Source: Deltaproteobacteria bacterium (lineage in GTDB: Bacteria > Desulfobacterota > DSM-4660 > Desulfatiglandales > HGW-15). Taken from it: a stretch of 11,665 nt of DNA. Positions 1 through 6,715 of this stretch are shown piece after piece. Every line of letters starts with the position of its first letter. Positions within the stretch are counted from its first letter, which is position 1. The notes beneath the pieces were generated by a model. That model did no database searches. It saw only the letters and a list, made by a program, of their open reading frames with translations, and was not told the DNA's origin. The position numbers and the translations under genes were made by a program. The stretch spans positions 1-11,665 of the forward strand of contig JAFDIX010000042.1 in NCBI GenBank assembly GCA_019307805.1. The letters are read 5' to 3'.

Positions 1-2
1 TA

Positions 3-308
3 TTTCCGGATACCTTTGTGGTCGCCTGCACAGGGGGAAAGGTCGTGGGGTATATTATTTTCGATCCCGGCGGCCATGTCATTTCCATGGCGATCAAGGA
101 GGAACACCGAAATAAAGGGTTTGGAAAAACGTTGGTCATCCATGCCCTCGATCAGACAAGGTCAAAGATCTGGCTGGAGGTGAGAACAAAAAATCAGGGT
201 GCCATCATCTTTTACAAAAGCCTGGGTATGAAAACCGTTGGAAAGATTTCGGGCTACTACGGAAATGACGACGCCCTCATTATGGTCAGAGAGAAGAAAG
301 ATAAATAG
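3..308 (+). CDS. GNAT-family N-acetyltransferase, 3' part
   Basis: The reading frame is open to the left edge of the window (FPDTFVVACTGG...), so the start and N-terminal part lie outside; the GTG at 18 is an internal Val codon rather than a start. The visible ~101 residues hold the acetyl-CoA binding half of a GNAT fold: the beta-strand VVGYIIFD, the pyrophosphate-binding motif RNKGFGKTL (R-x-x-G-x-G type) with the following helix, LEVRTKNQGAIIFYKSLGM, which matches the usual beta5/alpha4 'N..A..FY..LGF' pattern, and a C-terminal strand DDALIMVRE. Family members transfer an acetyl group from acetyl-CoA to an amine; the look is RimI-like, but the substrate cannot be deduced. The macro-like gene begins 40 bp downstream on the same strand, so the two may be co-transcribed. 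The family call is firm; the specific function is not. Confidence 0.85.
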   Translation, partial: FPDTFVVACTGGKVVGYIIFDPGGHVISMAIKEEHRNKGFGKTLVIHALDQTRSKIWLEVRTKNQGAIIFYKSLGMKTVGKISGYYGNDDALIMVREKKDK

Positions 309-348
309 GCACGGGTTGGGGATGATGAAAGGGGAAGGGAGTAGACCA

Positions 349-897
349 ATGCTCAGGGTGATTTCCGGTGCGCACCATTTTGACATGGCCCCGGGGCCCT
401 GTCACATGATTGCAGCACCCGAGGAAGCCCCCCCGTTTAGCGTGGATGGAGTGGTCATGGAGGAGGATACTTTCCTTGTGTTGAGTGCTCCAAAAACAGT
501 GCGACCTGGCCGAGAGCCCCTCATACGTATCATGACCCGTGTGATCGAGACCCGTCCCAGAGAGCCTGGAACAGTTATTGTCAAGGGAAAAAAACCGCTA
601 CAGCTTCTGGCCATTGTTCATGATCTCAACCAGGATCCCACATGGAAAGAAACGTGGATATCCGATGCGCTCCGTGGAGTGTTGAAAATAGCAGAGGAAC
701 GGAGGCTTCATTCCATCGCCCTTCCCATGCTGGGGACCGTCCACGGTACCTTTGATGGGCAGAAATTTATGCTGCTGCTGGGATCTGCACTGAAGGACAT
801 ACATCCTGCACAGTTGAAACGCATTTGGATGATCATCCCTTCAGGAACCCGCCTCCAGACCCTTGAGGTACTCAAGAGTGCACTGAATACCCGTTGA
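349..897 (+). CDS. Macro-domain-like hypothetical protein
   Basis: 182 aa from the preferred ATG at 349, which has a purine-rich ribosome site (GGGGAAGGGAG, about 331-341) at good distance; ATGs at 322 and 325 in the same frame are alternatives. I do not recognise a named gene. Residues ~73-133 resemble the core of a macro (ADP-ribose-binding) domain: PGTVIVKG, then LLAIVHDLNQDPTWKE, a helix ALRGVLKIAEERRL, and HSIALPMLGTVHG, comparable to the macro pattern 'SIAfP.lGtG..g'. A C-terminal helix/strand/helix (LKRIWMII...TLEVLKSAL) also fits. The N-terminal ~70 residues do not show the usual ADP-ribose-binding 'N.AN..L..GGGV' loop, so binding may be lost or altered. No signal peptide or membrane segment is visible, so the protein is probably cytoplasmic. 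It follows the GNAT gene closely and its stop lies 6 bp before the target duplication of the insertion sequence. The ORF is solid; the macro assignment is an inference from pattern similarity. Confidence 0.6.
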   Translation: MLRVISGAHHFDMAPGPCHMIAAPEEAPPFSVDGVVMEEDTFLVLSAPKTVRPGREPLIRIMTRVIETRPREPGTVIVKGKKPLQLLAIVHDLNQDPTWKETWISDALRGVLKIAEERRLHSIALPMLGTVHGTFDGQKFMLLLGSALKDIHPAQLKRIWMIIPSGTRLQTLEVLKSALNTR

Positions 898-903
898 TGG
901 TTA

Positions 904-911
904 ACATTTTT
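904..911. repeat. 8-bp target-site duplication, left copy
   Basis: ACATTTTT directly precedes the left inverted repeat of the insertion sequence and is repeated exactly at 2307-2314 after the right inverted repeat. An 8-bp duplication is the usual length for ISL3-family insertion. Confidence 0.92.
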
Positions 912-934
912 GGTCCTTCAGAGTTTTGCGTGGG
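912..934 (+). repeat. Left terminal inverted repeat of the ISL3 element
   Basis: These 23 bp (GGTCCTTCAGAG... ending TTTTGCGTGGG) are the exact reverse complement of 2284-2306. The match stops at 935, which fixes the repeat length. It is the likely transposase-binding end. Confidence 0.95.
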
Positions 935-1010
935 TTAATCTATATGTTGTGGCCAATTTGGCTCCTATATTGTAGCATCGGCTTGTCAAGAATTCTGAAG
1001 GAGGCAGCCG

Positions 1011-2300
1011 ATGCGAGACACGGAATTTTATGAAGCGTTGCTTGGACTTAGGGATCCTTGGAGAGTAACCAAGGTTGAGCTTAATTCTTCTGCTGGTCGT
1101 GTGGATGTCTGGGTAGAAGACCGTTCGGGCGTAAAATGGAACTGTCTGGAGTGTCAGAAAAAGGCATCTGTATATGATCACAGCGAACAACGAGTATGGC
1201 GCCATCTCAATACATGCCAGTATGGGACCTATATTCATGCTCGTCTGCCCCGTATAAAATGTTCCGAGCACGGTGTGAAGCAAGTATCGGCTCCCTGGGC
1301 TGAGCCCGGCAGCCGATTCACCTTGCTCTATGAGAACCGGGTGATTGATACCCTGAAGGAATGCGATGTGACGGGAGCCAATCGTCTGACTGGAACGAGT
1401 TGGTACGAAGCTTGGAACATCATGGAAAAGGCCGTTGCAAGGGGCCTTAACAGAAAAACTTCTTTGGTTCCTGACTACCTTGGCATAGATGAGAAAGCTT
1501 TTGCCAAGAGGCATCGTTATGAGACGCTGGTCTGTGACCTGAGCAGCGGTACGGTTGAATGCGTTCTTGAAGACAGGGGGCAAGATTGCCTTGAAGGCTA
1601 CTATGGCCAGTTTTCCAAGGATGAGTTGGCCGGCATTAAAGCTATTGCCATGGACATGTGGGATCCCTACATTGCTGCCACGAAAGACCTTGTACCTGAT
1701 GCGGAGACAAAGATCGTCTTTGACCGATTTCATGTAATCGGTCAAGTGACAAATGCTCTGGATAAGGTGAGACGTCAAGAGCATAAGATGCTGATGGCAA
1801 AGGGTCAGGAATGCCTCAAGGGAACGAAGCATCTTTGGCTCATGAACGAGGAAAGGATTCCGGATTGGCGAAAGGGAGAATTTGATGAGATCCGGAAGAT
1901 GAAATTGAAAACGGGCAGAGCTTGGGCGATCAAAGAATCTTTGAGACATTTTTGGGATTACAGCTACCCTAAAAATGCCGAGAAATACTTTAAGCGTTGG
2001 TATTTCTGGGCTACCCACAGTCGATTGAAACCCATGATCAAAGCGGCCAAGACCTTGAAAAGGCATCTCCCCAATATTTTGACTTATTTCAAACACCATA
2101 TAACCAATGCAGTTACTGAGGGGCTGAACAGCAAGATACAGACCGTCAAACAGATGGCCTGCGGCTTTAGAAACCGAGAACATTACCGCAAGGCAATTCT
2201 TTTTCACTGTGGCGGACTTGATCTATATGCCCGTGCTTCGTCACAAACTGGAGCGTCTCTAGATACCACTATATGTGGTATGGCCCACGCAAAACTCTGA
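1011..2300 (+). CDS. ISL3-family transposase (DDE type)
   Basis: 429 aa, full length for the family. The ATG at 1011 has a strong AAGGAGG at 998-1004, spacing 6. The protein catalyses cut-and-join transposition of the surrounding element. Visible domains: an N-terminal zinc-binding region (C45-x2-C48, then C84-x2-H87), a helical DNA-binding stretch around residues 105-145 (NRVIDTLKECDVTGANRLTG), and the DDE_Tnp_ISL3 catalytic core. Likely acidic residues are D160 in LGIDEKAF, D215 in IAMDMWDPY and E370 in NAVTEGLNSKIQ, the last followed by the typical GFRNREHYRKAIL tail. FDRFHVIGQV (238-247) is another family signature. The stop codon (2298-2300) lies inside the right inverted repeat, so the last residues are encoded by the repeat. 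No frameshift or premature stop is seen, so it should be functional. Confidence 0.95.
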   Translation: MRDTEFYEALLGLRDPWRVTKVELNSSAGRVDVWVEDRSGVKWNCLECQKKASVYDHSEQRVWRHLNTCQYGTYIHARLPRIKCSEHGVKQVSAPWAEPGSRFTLLYENRVIDTLKECDVTGANRLTGTSWYEAWNIMEKAVARGLNRKTSLVPDYLGIDEKAFAKRHRYETLVCDLSSGTVECVLEDRGQDCLEGYYGQFSKDELAGIKAIAMDMWDPYIAATKDLVPDAETKIVFDRFHVIGQVTNALDKVRRQEHKMLMAKGQECLKGTKHLWLMNEERIPDWRKGEFDEIRKMKLKTGRAWAIKESLRHFWDYSYPKNAEKYFKRWYFWATHSRLKPMIKAAKTLKRHLPNILTYFKHHITNAVTEGLNSKIQTVKQMACGFRNREHYRKAILFHCGGLDLYARASSQTGASLDTTICGMAHAKL

Positions 2301-2306
2301 AGGACC
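2284..2306 (-). repeat. Right terminal inverted repeat of the ISL3 element
   Basis: Exact reverse complement of 912-934 over 23 bp. It contains the transposase stop codon, so the repeat does double duty as coding sequence and as transposition end. Confidence 0.95.
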
Positions 2307-2314
2307 ACATTTTT
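2307..2314. repeat. 8-bp target-site duplication, right copy
   Basis: ACATTTTT immediately after the right inverted repeat, identical to 904-911. It is followed by TT-ACAATTGC-AAAAAA, an A/T-rich imperfect palindrome that formed the original target. Confidence 0.92.
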
Positions 2315-2365
2315 TTACAATTGCAAAAAATTTATTTTACAACCGGCAGTTACTATTCAATTGGA

Positions 2366-2395
2366 TTGCCATTGACATCTGGGCCACCCTATTCT
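2366..2395 (+). promoter_or_regulatory. Candidate promoter of the tolC-ftsEX-envC operon
   Basis: TTGCCA (2366-2371), an 18-bp spacer and TATTCT (2390-2395) form a sigma70-like pair about 45 bp before the TolC-family start. A perfect -35 hexamer TTGACA at 2372-2377 overlaps it but has only a poor -10 (TAAGGA) at 17 bp, so the exact arrangement is open. The 125 bp between the insertion sequence and the gene otherwise hold A/T-rich sequence and the ribosome site GGAGG (2425-2429). The promoter lies on the gene side of the insertion, so the element has probably not cut the operon from it. Confidence 0.35.
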
Positions 2396-2439
2396 AAGGA
2401 ATATATGAATTCTCCTCGAAGATCGGAGGAAAGAGAGAG

Positions 2440-3759
2440 ATGACTGTGAAAATTCGAATGCTTGTTCTGACCGGGTTTCTCATCTATTGGGTTGCCGGCC
2501 TTGTGCACCCTTCCTGGGCAACCGAGGAACCGAAGAAGGTCTACACCATCCGGGAAGCGGTTCAGGAAGCCCTAGAGAACAACTGGTCCCTGAAGGCCAA
2601 GGAAGAAGACATCGTCAGGTCGACCGAACTCAATAAACGTTCGTTTAAAGATTTTTTCCCTAAATTTTCGACCTCCTACAGCTATACACGGTACAGGGAC
2701 AAATCAAGGCAAATAGGAAATTTCCATATTCCCCAGAGCCAGAATAACTATGTTTGGACGACCGGCATCAGGCAGCCCCTCTTTACAGGATTTCGTCTCA
2801 CCAGCCAGTATGAACTGACGAAACTACAGATTGATGTTTCAAAGATCGAAGTTGAACTGGAAAAACTGGATCTCGCCCTCAAGGTGAAGGATGCATACTT
2901 TAACATTCTTATACAGGACAAGTCGGTGGAGGTGGCCCAAAAGGATGTGGAGGCCAGGAAATCCCAGGCAGAGGTGGCCCGGAATTTCTATAACGTGGGC
3001 ATGATCCCCATCAACGAATTGCTCCAGGCGGAGGTGGAAGAGGCCGACGTCCGGCAGATCCTGGTCAAGCTTGAGAATGATGCAAAGCTGGCCAGATCGG
3101 CCTTTAACCAGGTCCTGGCAAGGCCCACCAATTCACCGGTCGACGTGGTAGATGTGCAGAACTTTCAGCCGGAAACAGGGAATTTTGAGAAATATCTGGA
3201 ATTGGCCCTTCATGAACGCCCCGAAATCATGGCCATAGACACCCGTATCCTTCAAAAGGATCAGGAAACAAGGCTGGCAAAAAGCAGCTTTTATCCGGAA
3301 ATCAGTCTTGTGGTGGATTACACTAAACAAGGGGATACCCCCAATGTCTCGGGAGGCGATTTTCATGACCCAAGCGAAGGAAGGGCCTTTGCAGTACTCA
3401 ATTGGACTTTCTTTGAATGGGGCAAAGAGGTGCATACGGTACGAGAGATAGAGGCGTCCAAGAGGCAATTAGAAAAGACCAGACAGAACCTGGTTGAAGA
3501 GATAGGGCTCCAGGTCAGACAGGTCCTCCTGGAGCTCAAGACCGCGGAAACCAATATTCCCACCACCAAAAAGGCAGTTGAGCAGGGTGAAGAGAACGTG
3601 AGGGTGAGCGATGAGCGCTACAAGGCCCAGGTCACGGTCATTACAGAAGTGCTCGACGCCCAAACCCGTCTTAGTCAGGCAAGAGTAAACTATTACAGGT
3701 CACTTTATACCCATCATTTGGCAAGCGCACAGCTAATGCGGGTCATAGGCCGCTATTAG
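2440..3759 (+). CDS. TolC-family outer-membrane efflux/channel protein
   Basis: 439 aa from ATG at 2440, with GGAGG 10 bp upstream. Residues 1-27 are a Sec signal peptide: basic start, hydrophobic core MLVLTGFLIYWVAGLV, cleavage probably after SWA. The mature protein has the two-repeat organisation of outer-membrane efflux proteins: YTIREAVQEALENNWSLKAKE at the start of repeat 1 and YLELALHERPEIMAI at the start of repeat 2. Long helices occur around LKVKDAYFNILIQDKSVEVAQKD and IGLQVRQVLLELKTAE, and beta-barrel strands around FSTSYSYTRYRD/VWTTGIRQPLF and SLVVDYTKQ/AVLNWTFFEWG. Trimers of such proteins form a channel from periplasm to outside for type I secretion or multidrug efflux. No membrane-fusion protein or inner-membrane pump follows. 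Instead ftsE starts 28 bp downstream, so its partner is unknown. It could serve an exporter encoded elsewhere or have a role tied to division; that is inference. Confidence 0.92.
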   Translation: MTVKIRMLVLTGFLIYWVAGLVHPSWATEEPKKVYTIREAVQEALENNWSLKAKEEDIVRSTELNKRSFKDFFPKFSTSYSYTRYRDKSRQIGNFHIPQSQNNYVWTTGIRQPLFTGFRLTSQYELTKLQIDVSKIEVELEKLDLALKVKDAYFNILIQDKSVEVAQKDVEARKSQAEVARNFYNVGMIPINELLQAEVEEADVRQILVKLENDAKLARSAFNQVLARPTNSPVDVVDVQNFQPETGNFEKYLELALHERPEIMAIDTRILQKDQETRLAKSSFYPEISLVVDYTKQGDTPNVSGGDFHDPSEGRAFAVLNWTFFEWGKEVHTVREIEASKRQLEKTRQNLVEEIGLQVRQVLLELKTAETNIPTTKKAVEQGEENVRVSDERYKAQVTVITEVLDAQTRLSQARVNYYRSLYTHHLASAQLMRVIGRY

Positions 3760-3787
3760 TTGAAATGGTGCTTCCCACACAAAGAGA

Positions 3788-4435
3788 ATGATTCAACTCT
3801 TCAATGTTTCCAAGAGCTTCGCCTCCAGCGTCGCCCTGCATGAGGTCAACCTCAAGATTCGCAAAGGAGAATTCGTTTTCATTTCAGGGCCAAGCGGCGC
3901 TGGGAAGACGACGCTGTTGCGACTCATGTTCGGCGCCCTAAGACCCACCAGCGGACAGATTCTCATCGATCGCATCAATTTGAACCGCGTCAGCAATAAT
4001 AGGCTCGACCATTTGCGCAGGAGAATGGGATTTGTTTTCCAGGATTTTAAATTGCTCCAGCGGAACACCATTGCCCAGAATGTAGCCATTGCCCTGGAGG
4101 TCATGGGAGAACGTGCAGGTGTGATCCGAAAGAAGACCCGGCAAATGCTCCGGGCCGTGGGTCTGGAAAAAAAACAGCATGCATTTCCTCTGCAACTCTC
4201 GGGAGGAGAGCAGCAAAGAGTCGCAATAGCCCGGGCCATTATCAACAACCCCATGATCCTCCTCGCAGACGAGCCTACCGGAAATCTCGACCCGGAAATA
4301 ACCAAAGGAATCATGCTCCTTTTCAGAACCATCAATCTAAGGGGCACGACAGTGGTCATTGCCACCCACAGCAATGAGCTTTTGAGGGACACGGACCAGA
4401 GGATTATTCACCTGCAAAGGGGGAAACTCGTCTGA
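3788..4435 (+). CDS. ftsE: Cell-division ABC transporter ATPase FtsE
   Basis: 215 aa, normal for FtsE. The ABC motifs are complete: Walker A GPSGAGKTT (34-42), Q-loop Q85 in FVFQDFKLL, signature LSGGEQQR (137-144), Walker B MILLADE (156-162) with NLD D-loop (166-168), and H-loop H194 in IATHS. The short form without C-terminal extension, the FQDFKLL Q-loop and the adjacent FtsX separate it from LolD/MacB-type ATPases, which are the closest alternative. FtsE works at the cytoplasmic face of the divisome, where ATP binding and hydrolysis drive FtsX to control periplasmic cell-wall hydrolysis through EnvC. The start at 3788 has only a weak AAAGAG ribosome site. It lies 28 bp after the TolC-family stop, and ftsX begins 13 bp after its own stop, so coupling is likely. 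Confidence 0.93.
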   Translation: MIQLFNVSKSFASSVALHEVNLKIRKGEFVFISGPSGAGKTTLLRLMFGALRPTSGQILIDRINLNRVSNNRLDHLRRRMGFVFQDFKLLQRNTIAQNVAIALEVMGERAGVIRKKTRQMLRAVGLEKKQHAFPLQLSGGEQQRVAIARAIINNPMILLADEPTGNLDPEITKGIMLLFRTINLRGTTVVIATHSNELLRDTDQRIIHLQRGKLV

Positions 4436-4448
4436 TCCAGGCGTCATT

Positions 4449-5345
4449 ATGAAAGTTTTCAGGATCTGGGCATATTATTTCAAGCATGCCTTGGTGAATA
4501 TTCTCACCAACAGGCTGATTAATGTCATCACCATAGGCACAATAACCATTTCCCTGCTTTTGGTCGGTTCCTTCATGCTCTTCTTCGACAATATCAACAA
4601 CTGGATGACGGAATGGGGAAAGTCACTGTCCATGTCCATTTATCTCAATGATGGAGTAGACAGGAAGACAAAGAACGCCATTGAAAAGGTACTCAAGAAA
4701 CTTCCTGGTGCGGAGATCAAAGGTTTTGTTTCCAAGGAGGAGGCTGAAGCGGATCTGAGAAGGGCCCTGGGTGATCAGGCTGGACTCCTGGACGGTCTCA
4801 GGAAAAACCCCCTGCCGGCATCAATTGAGATCATTTTCAAGGATGTGCGCCATGACAGTATTGATCCCCGGGAGATTAAGCAGCGCCTTGAAGATCTGGA
4901 AGGTGTGGAGGAAGTGCAATATAGCGAGCAGTGGATAGAGAGACTGGAAGGCCTGCTCAACATGTTAAAAATGACGGGACTGGTAACCGGTGCACTTCTT
5001 TGTCTGGCCGTTCTGTTTATTATTACCAATACTATCAAGTTGACCATTTATGCCCGGCGGGATGAGATCGAGATTTTCAAGCTCGTGGGTGCAACGGATC
5101 GGTTTATAAAAATTCCATTTCTTATCGAGGGGGTAATCCACGGCATTCTCGGAGGTCTGCTCGCCCTGGGTATTCTCTTTTTGATATATGCGCTTATTTC
5201 TGTGAACGCTATTCAGGTATTCGGCCTTCCGGTATTGACCATCACTTTTTTGCCCCAGGCGCAAATGCTGCTGATTGTTCTCCTGAGCCTTGCTTTGGGT
5301 TTGGCCGGAAGCTTCATTGCCATTGGACGGTTTTTCAGATTTTAA
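4449..5345 (+). CDS. ftsX: Cell-division membrane protein FtsX
   Basis: 298 aa with the FtsX topology: a short cytoplasmic N-terminus, TM1 (about 22-46), a periplasmic domain of ~125 residues (about 50-172), TM2 (175-199), TM3 (224-250) and TM4 (271-293). The cytoplasmic loop after TM2 carries the conserved RRDEIEIFKLVGATDRFIK, followed by PFLIEGVIHGILGG, typical of FtsX. The periplasmic part begins with LSMSIYLNDGVDRKTK and is the region known in other species to bind EnvC-type or other hydrolase regulators. It forms the membrane half of the FtsEX complex with the preceding FtsE. The next gene, encoding an EnvC-like protein, starts 13 bp after the stop, which supports a complete FtsEX-EnvC unit. 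The ribosome site is weak (AGGCG), consistent with translational coupling to ftsE. Confidence 0.93.
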   Translation: MKVFRIWAYYFKHALVNILTNRLINVITIGTITISLLLVGSFMLFFDNINNWMTEWGKSLSMSIYLNDGVDRKTKNAIEKVLKKLPGAEIKGFVSKEEAEADLRRALGDQAGLLDGLRKNPLPASIEIIFKDVRHDSIDPREIKQRLEDLEGVEEVQYSEQWIERLEGLLNMLKMTGLVTGALLCLAVLFIITNTIKLTIYARRDEIEIFKLVGATDRFIKIPFLIEGVIHGILGGLLALGILFLIYALISVNAIQVFGLPVLTITFLPQAQMLLIVLLSLALGLAGSFIAIGRFFRF

Positions 5346-5358
5346 TGGTGCTGCTTTC

Positions 5359-6549
5359 ATGATGCCATCACATTTTTTCAGGGTACCAATCACTGCTCAG
5401 GGATTCGCTATTCCTGTATTCCTCCTTCTTTGGGTTTGCGCATTCCCTTCCCCGGAATATGGCCATGCCGAGAAGGCCCCCGGTCCCGATACAAAAAAGG
5501 ACCAGATCAGGAAACTGGAAACAGACCTCTCCAGAGAAAAGGAGAAGTATTTAAAGTTCGGGGAAAAGGAGAAAAGTCTTCTAGATCAACTTTCCGATAT
5601 CGAGAAGAAGACTGCCGAACAGCGGCATCTTTTGAAGCAAATACGCCGTAAGATAGGGATCAGCAAAAAGGAGTTAAAACAGCTCCAGAACCGGCAGGCA
5701 AATCTGGAAGGCAGATTGAAAAAGGTGGAGGGGCGATTGGAGAGGAGACTGGTTGCCTTTTATAAGTACGCCAAGAGGGGCTATGTCCAACTCCTGGCCA
5801 CCTCCATGGGTATGGACCAGCTCAGAAAGAGGGTGAAATATCTCACGGTGGTCATGGGGGAAGATCAGCGGTTATTTAAGGAAATGATGGGTATGAAGAG
5901 TGGCCTGAATCAAGAGATTTCCAAGATACAGGATAAGCTGGAAACCATTGACGGTCTAGAAAAGGCAGAAAAGGAACGGCTTGCATCCATTAAGAAGGAA
6001 CTGGACAAAAGGGTCATTCTCCTTGTGAAGATTCATAAGGAAAAGGAGTTTTATGAAACTGCAGTGCATGAACTGGAGCTAGCTGCAGCAAACCTCAAAG
6101 ACACACTTCTGCAGTTGGAAAAAAAACAGCTTCCCAAAAAACTGCCTTCCGGTCTTTCAAAAGCAAAGGGGAAGTTGCCGCTTCCATGCAGAGGAAAAAT
6201 TATTAGAAACACCAGCCCCCTTGGGCGGGGCAAACAGGGAAGCAGCCGGGGAATATACATAGAGGGTCCTTCGGGAGCGAAGGTCAAGGCCATCTTTCCG
6301 GGAAGAGTGGATTATTCGGGATGGCTCAAGGGGTATGGCCAGATTGTCATCATCAATCATGGATCCCGTTTTTTCAGCATTTCCGGACACCTTATGGAAA
6401 GAAACAAAACCGAAGGAGATATGGTTGCCAAGGGAACAGTCATTGGCCTCTTAGGCCAGAGTGAATCCCTGGCAGGACCGAGGCTCTATTTTGAACTGAG
6501 ACGGGGTGGCTCGACCCTAGACCCATTCAAATGGCTAAAAGTTCGTTGA
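5359..6549 (+). CDS. envC: EnvC-type murein hydrolase activator (coiled coil + degenerate LytM)
   Basis: 396 aa from ATG 5359 (ATG 5362 is equally possible). The frame is open upstream into ftsX, but only this start gives an N-terminal signal sequence (hydrophobic core about residues 15-29, probable cleavage after GHA at 37). Residues ~43-140 and ~185-280 are Lys/Glu-rich coiled coil (KKDQIRKLETDLSREKEKY and similar). The C-terminal ~100 residues are a LytM/M23 fold (GIYIEGPSGAKVKAIFPGRV, YGQIVIINHG, GDMVAKGTVIGLLGQS). The metal site is degenerate: the usual H-x3-D entry reads SRGIYIE (296-302) and the usual HLHFE reads RLYFE (375-379); only H344 in SGHLM recalls a ligand. EnvC of E. coli is degenerate in the same way and activates amidases AmiA/AmiB under FtsEX control in the periplasm. 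No amidase gene is in the window. No good ribosome site is visible, which suggests coupling to ftsX. Confidence 0.87.
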   Translation: MMPSHFFRVPITAQGFAIPVFLLLWVCAFPSPEYGHAEKAPGPDTKKDQIRKLETDLSREKEKYLKFGEKEKSLLDQLSDIEKKTAEQRHLLKQIRRKIGISKKELKQLQNRQANLEGRLKKVEGRLERRLVAFYKYAKRGYVQLLATSMGMDQLRKRVKYLTVVMGEDQRLFKEMMGMKSGLNQEISKIQDKLETIDGLEKAEKERLASIKKELDKRVILLVKIHKEKEFYETAVHELELAAANLKDTLLQLEKKQLPKKLPSGLSKAKGKLPLPCRGKIIRNTSPLGRGKQGSSRGIYIEGPSGAKVKAIFPGRVDYSGWLKGYGQIVIINHGSRFFSISGHLMERNKTEGDMVAKGTVIGLLGQSESLAGPRLYFELRRGGSTLDPFKWLKVR

Positions 6550-6575
6550 CCTTTATTAAAATAGTGGGGTAAAAT
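6546..6575 (+). promoter_or_regulatory. Candidate promoter for ctpA-yibQ
   Basis: TTGACC (6546-6551) and TAAAAT (6570-6575) with an 18-bp spacer give a good sigma70-like pair that starts over the last codon of the EnvC-like gene and lies 141 bp before the ctpA start. The 166-bp gap is the widest inside the cluster and holds no gene, so a second transcription start for ctpA is plausible. Inferred from hexamers only. Confidence 0.45.
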
Positions 6576-6715
6576 ATTATCTTTGGCCATAAACCGGCTT
6601 TGGAATTCCTGGGGGACCTCATCATAGTCACCCACCCATTTTGATTCCTTTCTGATTCCGACCTGTGGCTGCAGCAACCACATTCAAAGAAATGATTGAA
6701 GTTAGGAGTAATATT

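Larger units (their letters stand above)
912..2306 (+). mobile_element. Complete ISL3-family insertion sequence, 1395 bp
   Basis: The element is bounded by perfect 23-bp inverted repeats starting GGTCCTTCAGAG (912-934 and 2284-2306) and flanked by identical 8-bp direct repeats ACATTTTT. It encodes one intact transposase (1011-2300) that occupies nearly the whole element. Length, single ORF, terminal GG and 8-bp duplication all match the ISL3 family. The insertion lies in an A/T-rich stretch; with one duplication removed, the target reads T7-ACAATTGC-A6, a partly palindromic site. Perfect repeats, intact duplication and an open transposase suggest a recent and possibly active insertion. It separates the GNAT/macro-like genes from the TolC-led operon without breaking a coding frame. 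Confidence 0.95.

Noticed and set aside
238..348. Upstream extension of the macro-like gene overlapping the GNAT gene
   Set aside because: The extension overlaps ~70 bp of a conserved GNAT C-terminus; the ATG at 349 has a proper ribosome site.
918..2207. A 429-codon open frame antisense to the transposase, exactly as long as the transposase and ending in the same residues HAKL
   Set aside because: The shared length and ending arise because both frames terminate in the mirrored inverted repeats. The translation has no recognisable domain and no good ribosome site, while the + frame is a clear ISL3 transposase.
3793..4392. 199-codon open frame antisense to ftsE
   Set aside because: It is the mirror of an FtsE frame with intact ABC motifs; its own translation has no domain logic and is rich in residues expected from reverse reading.
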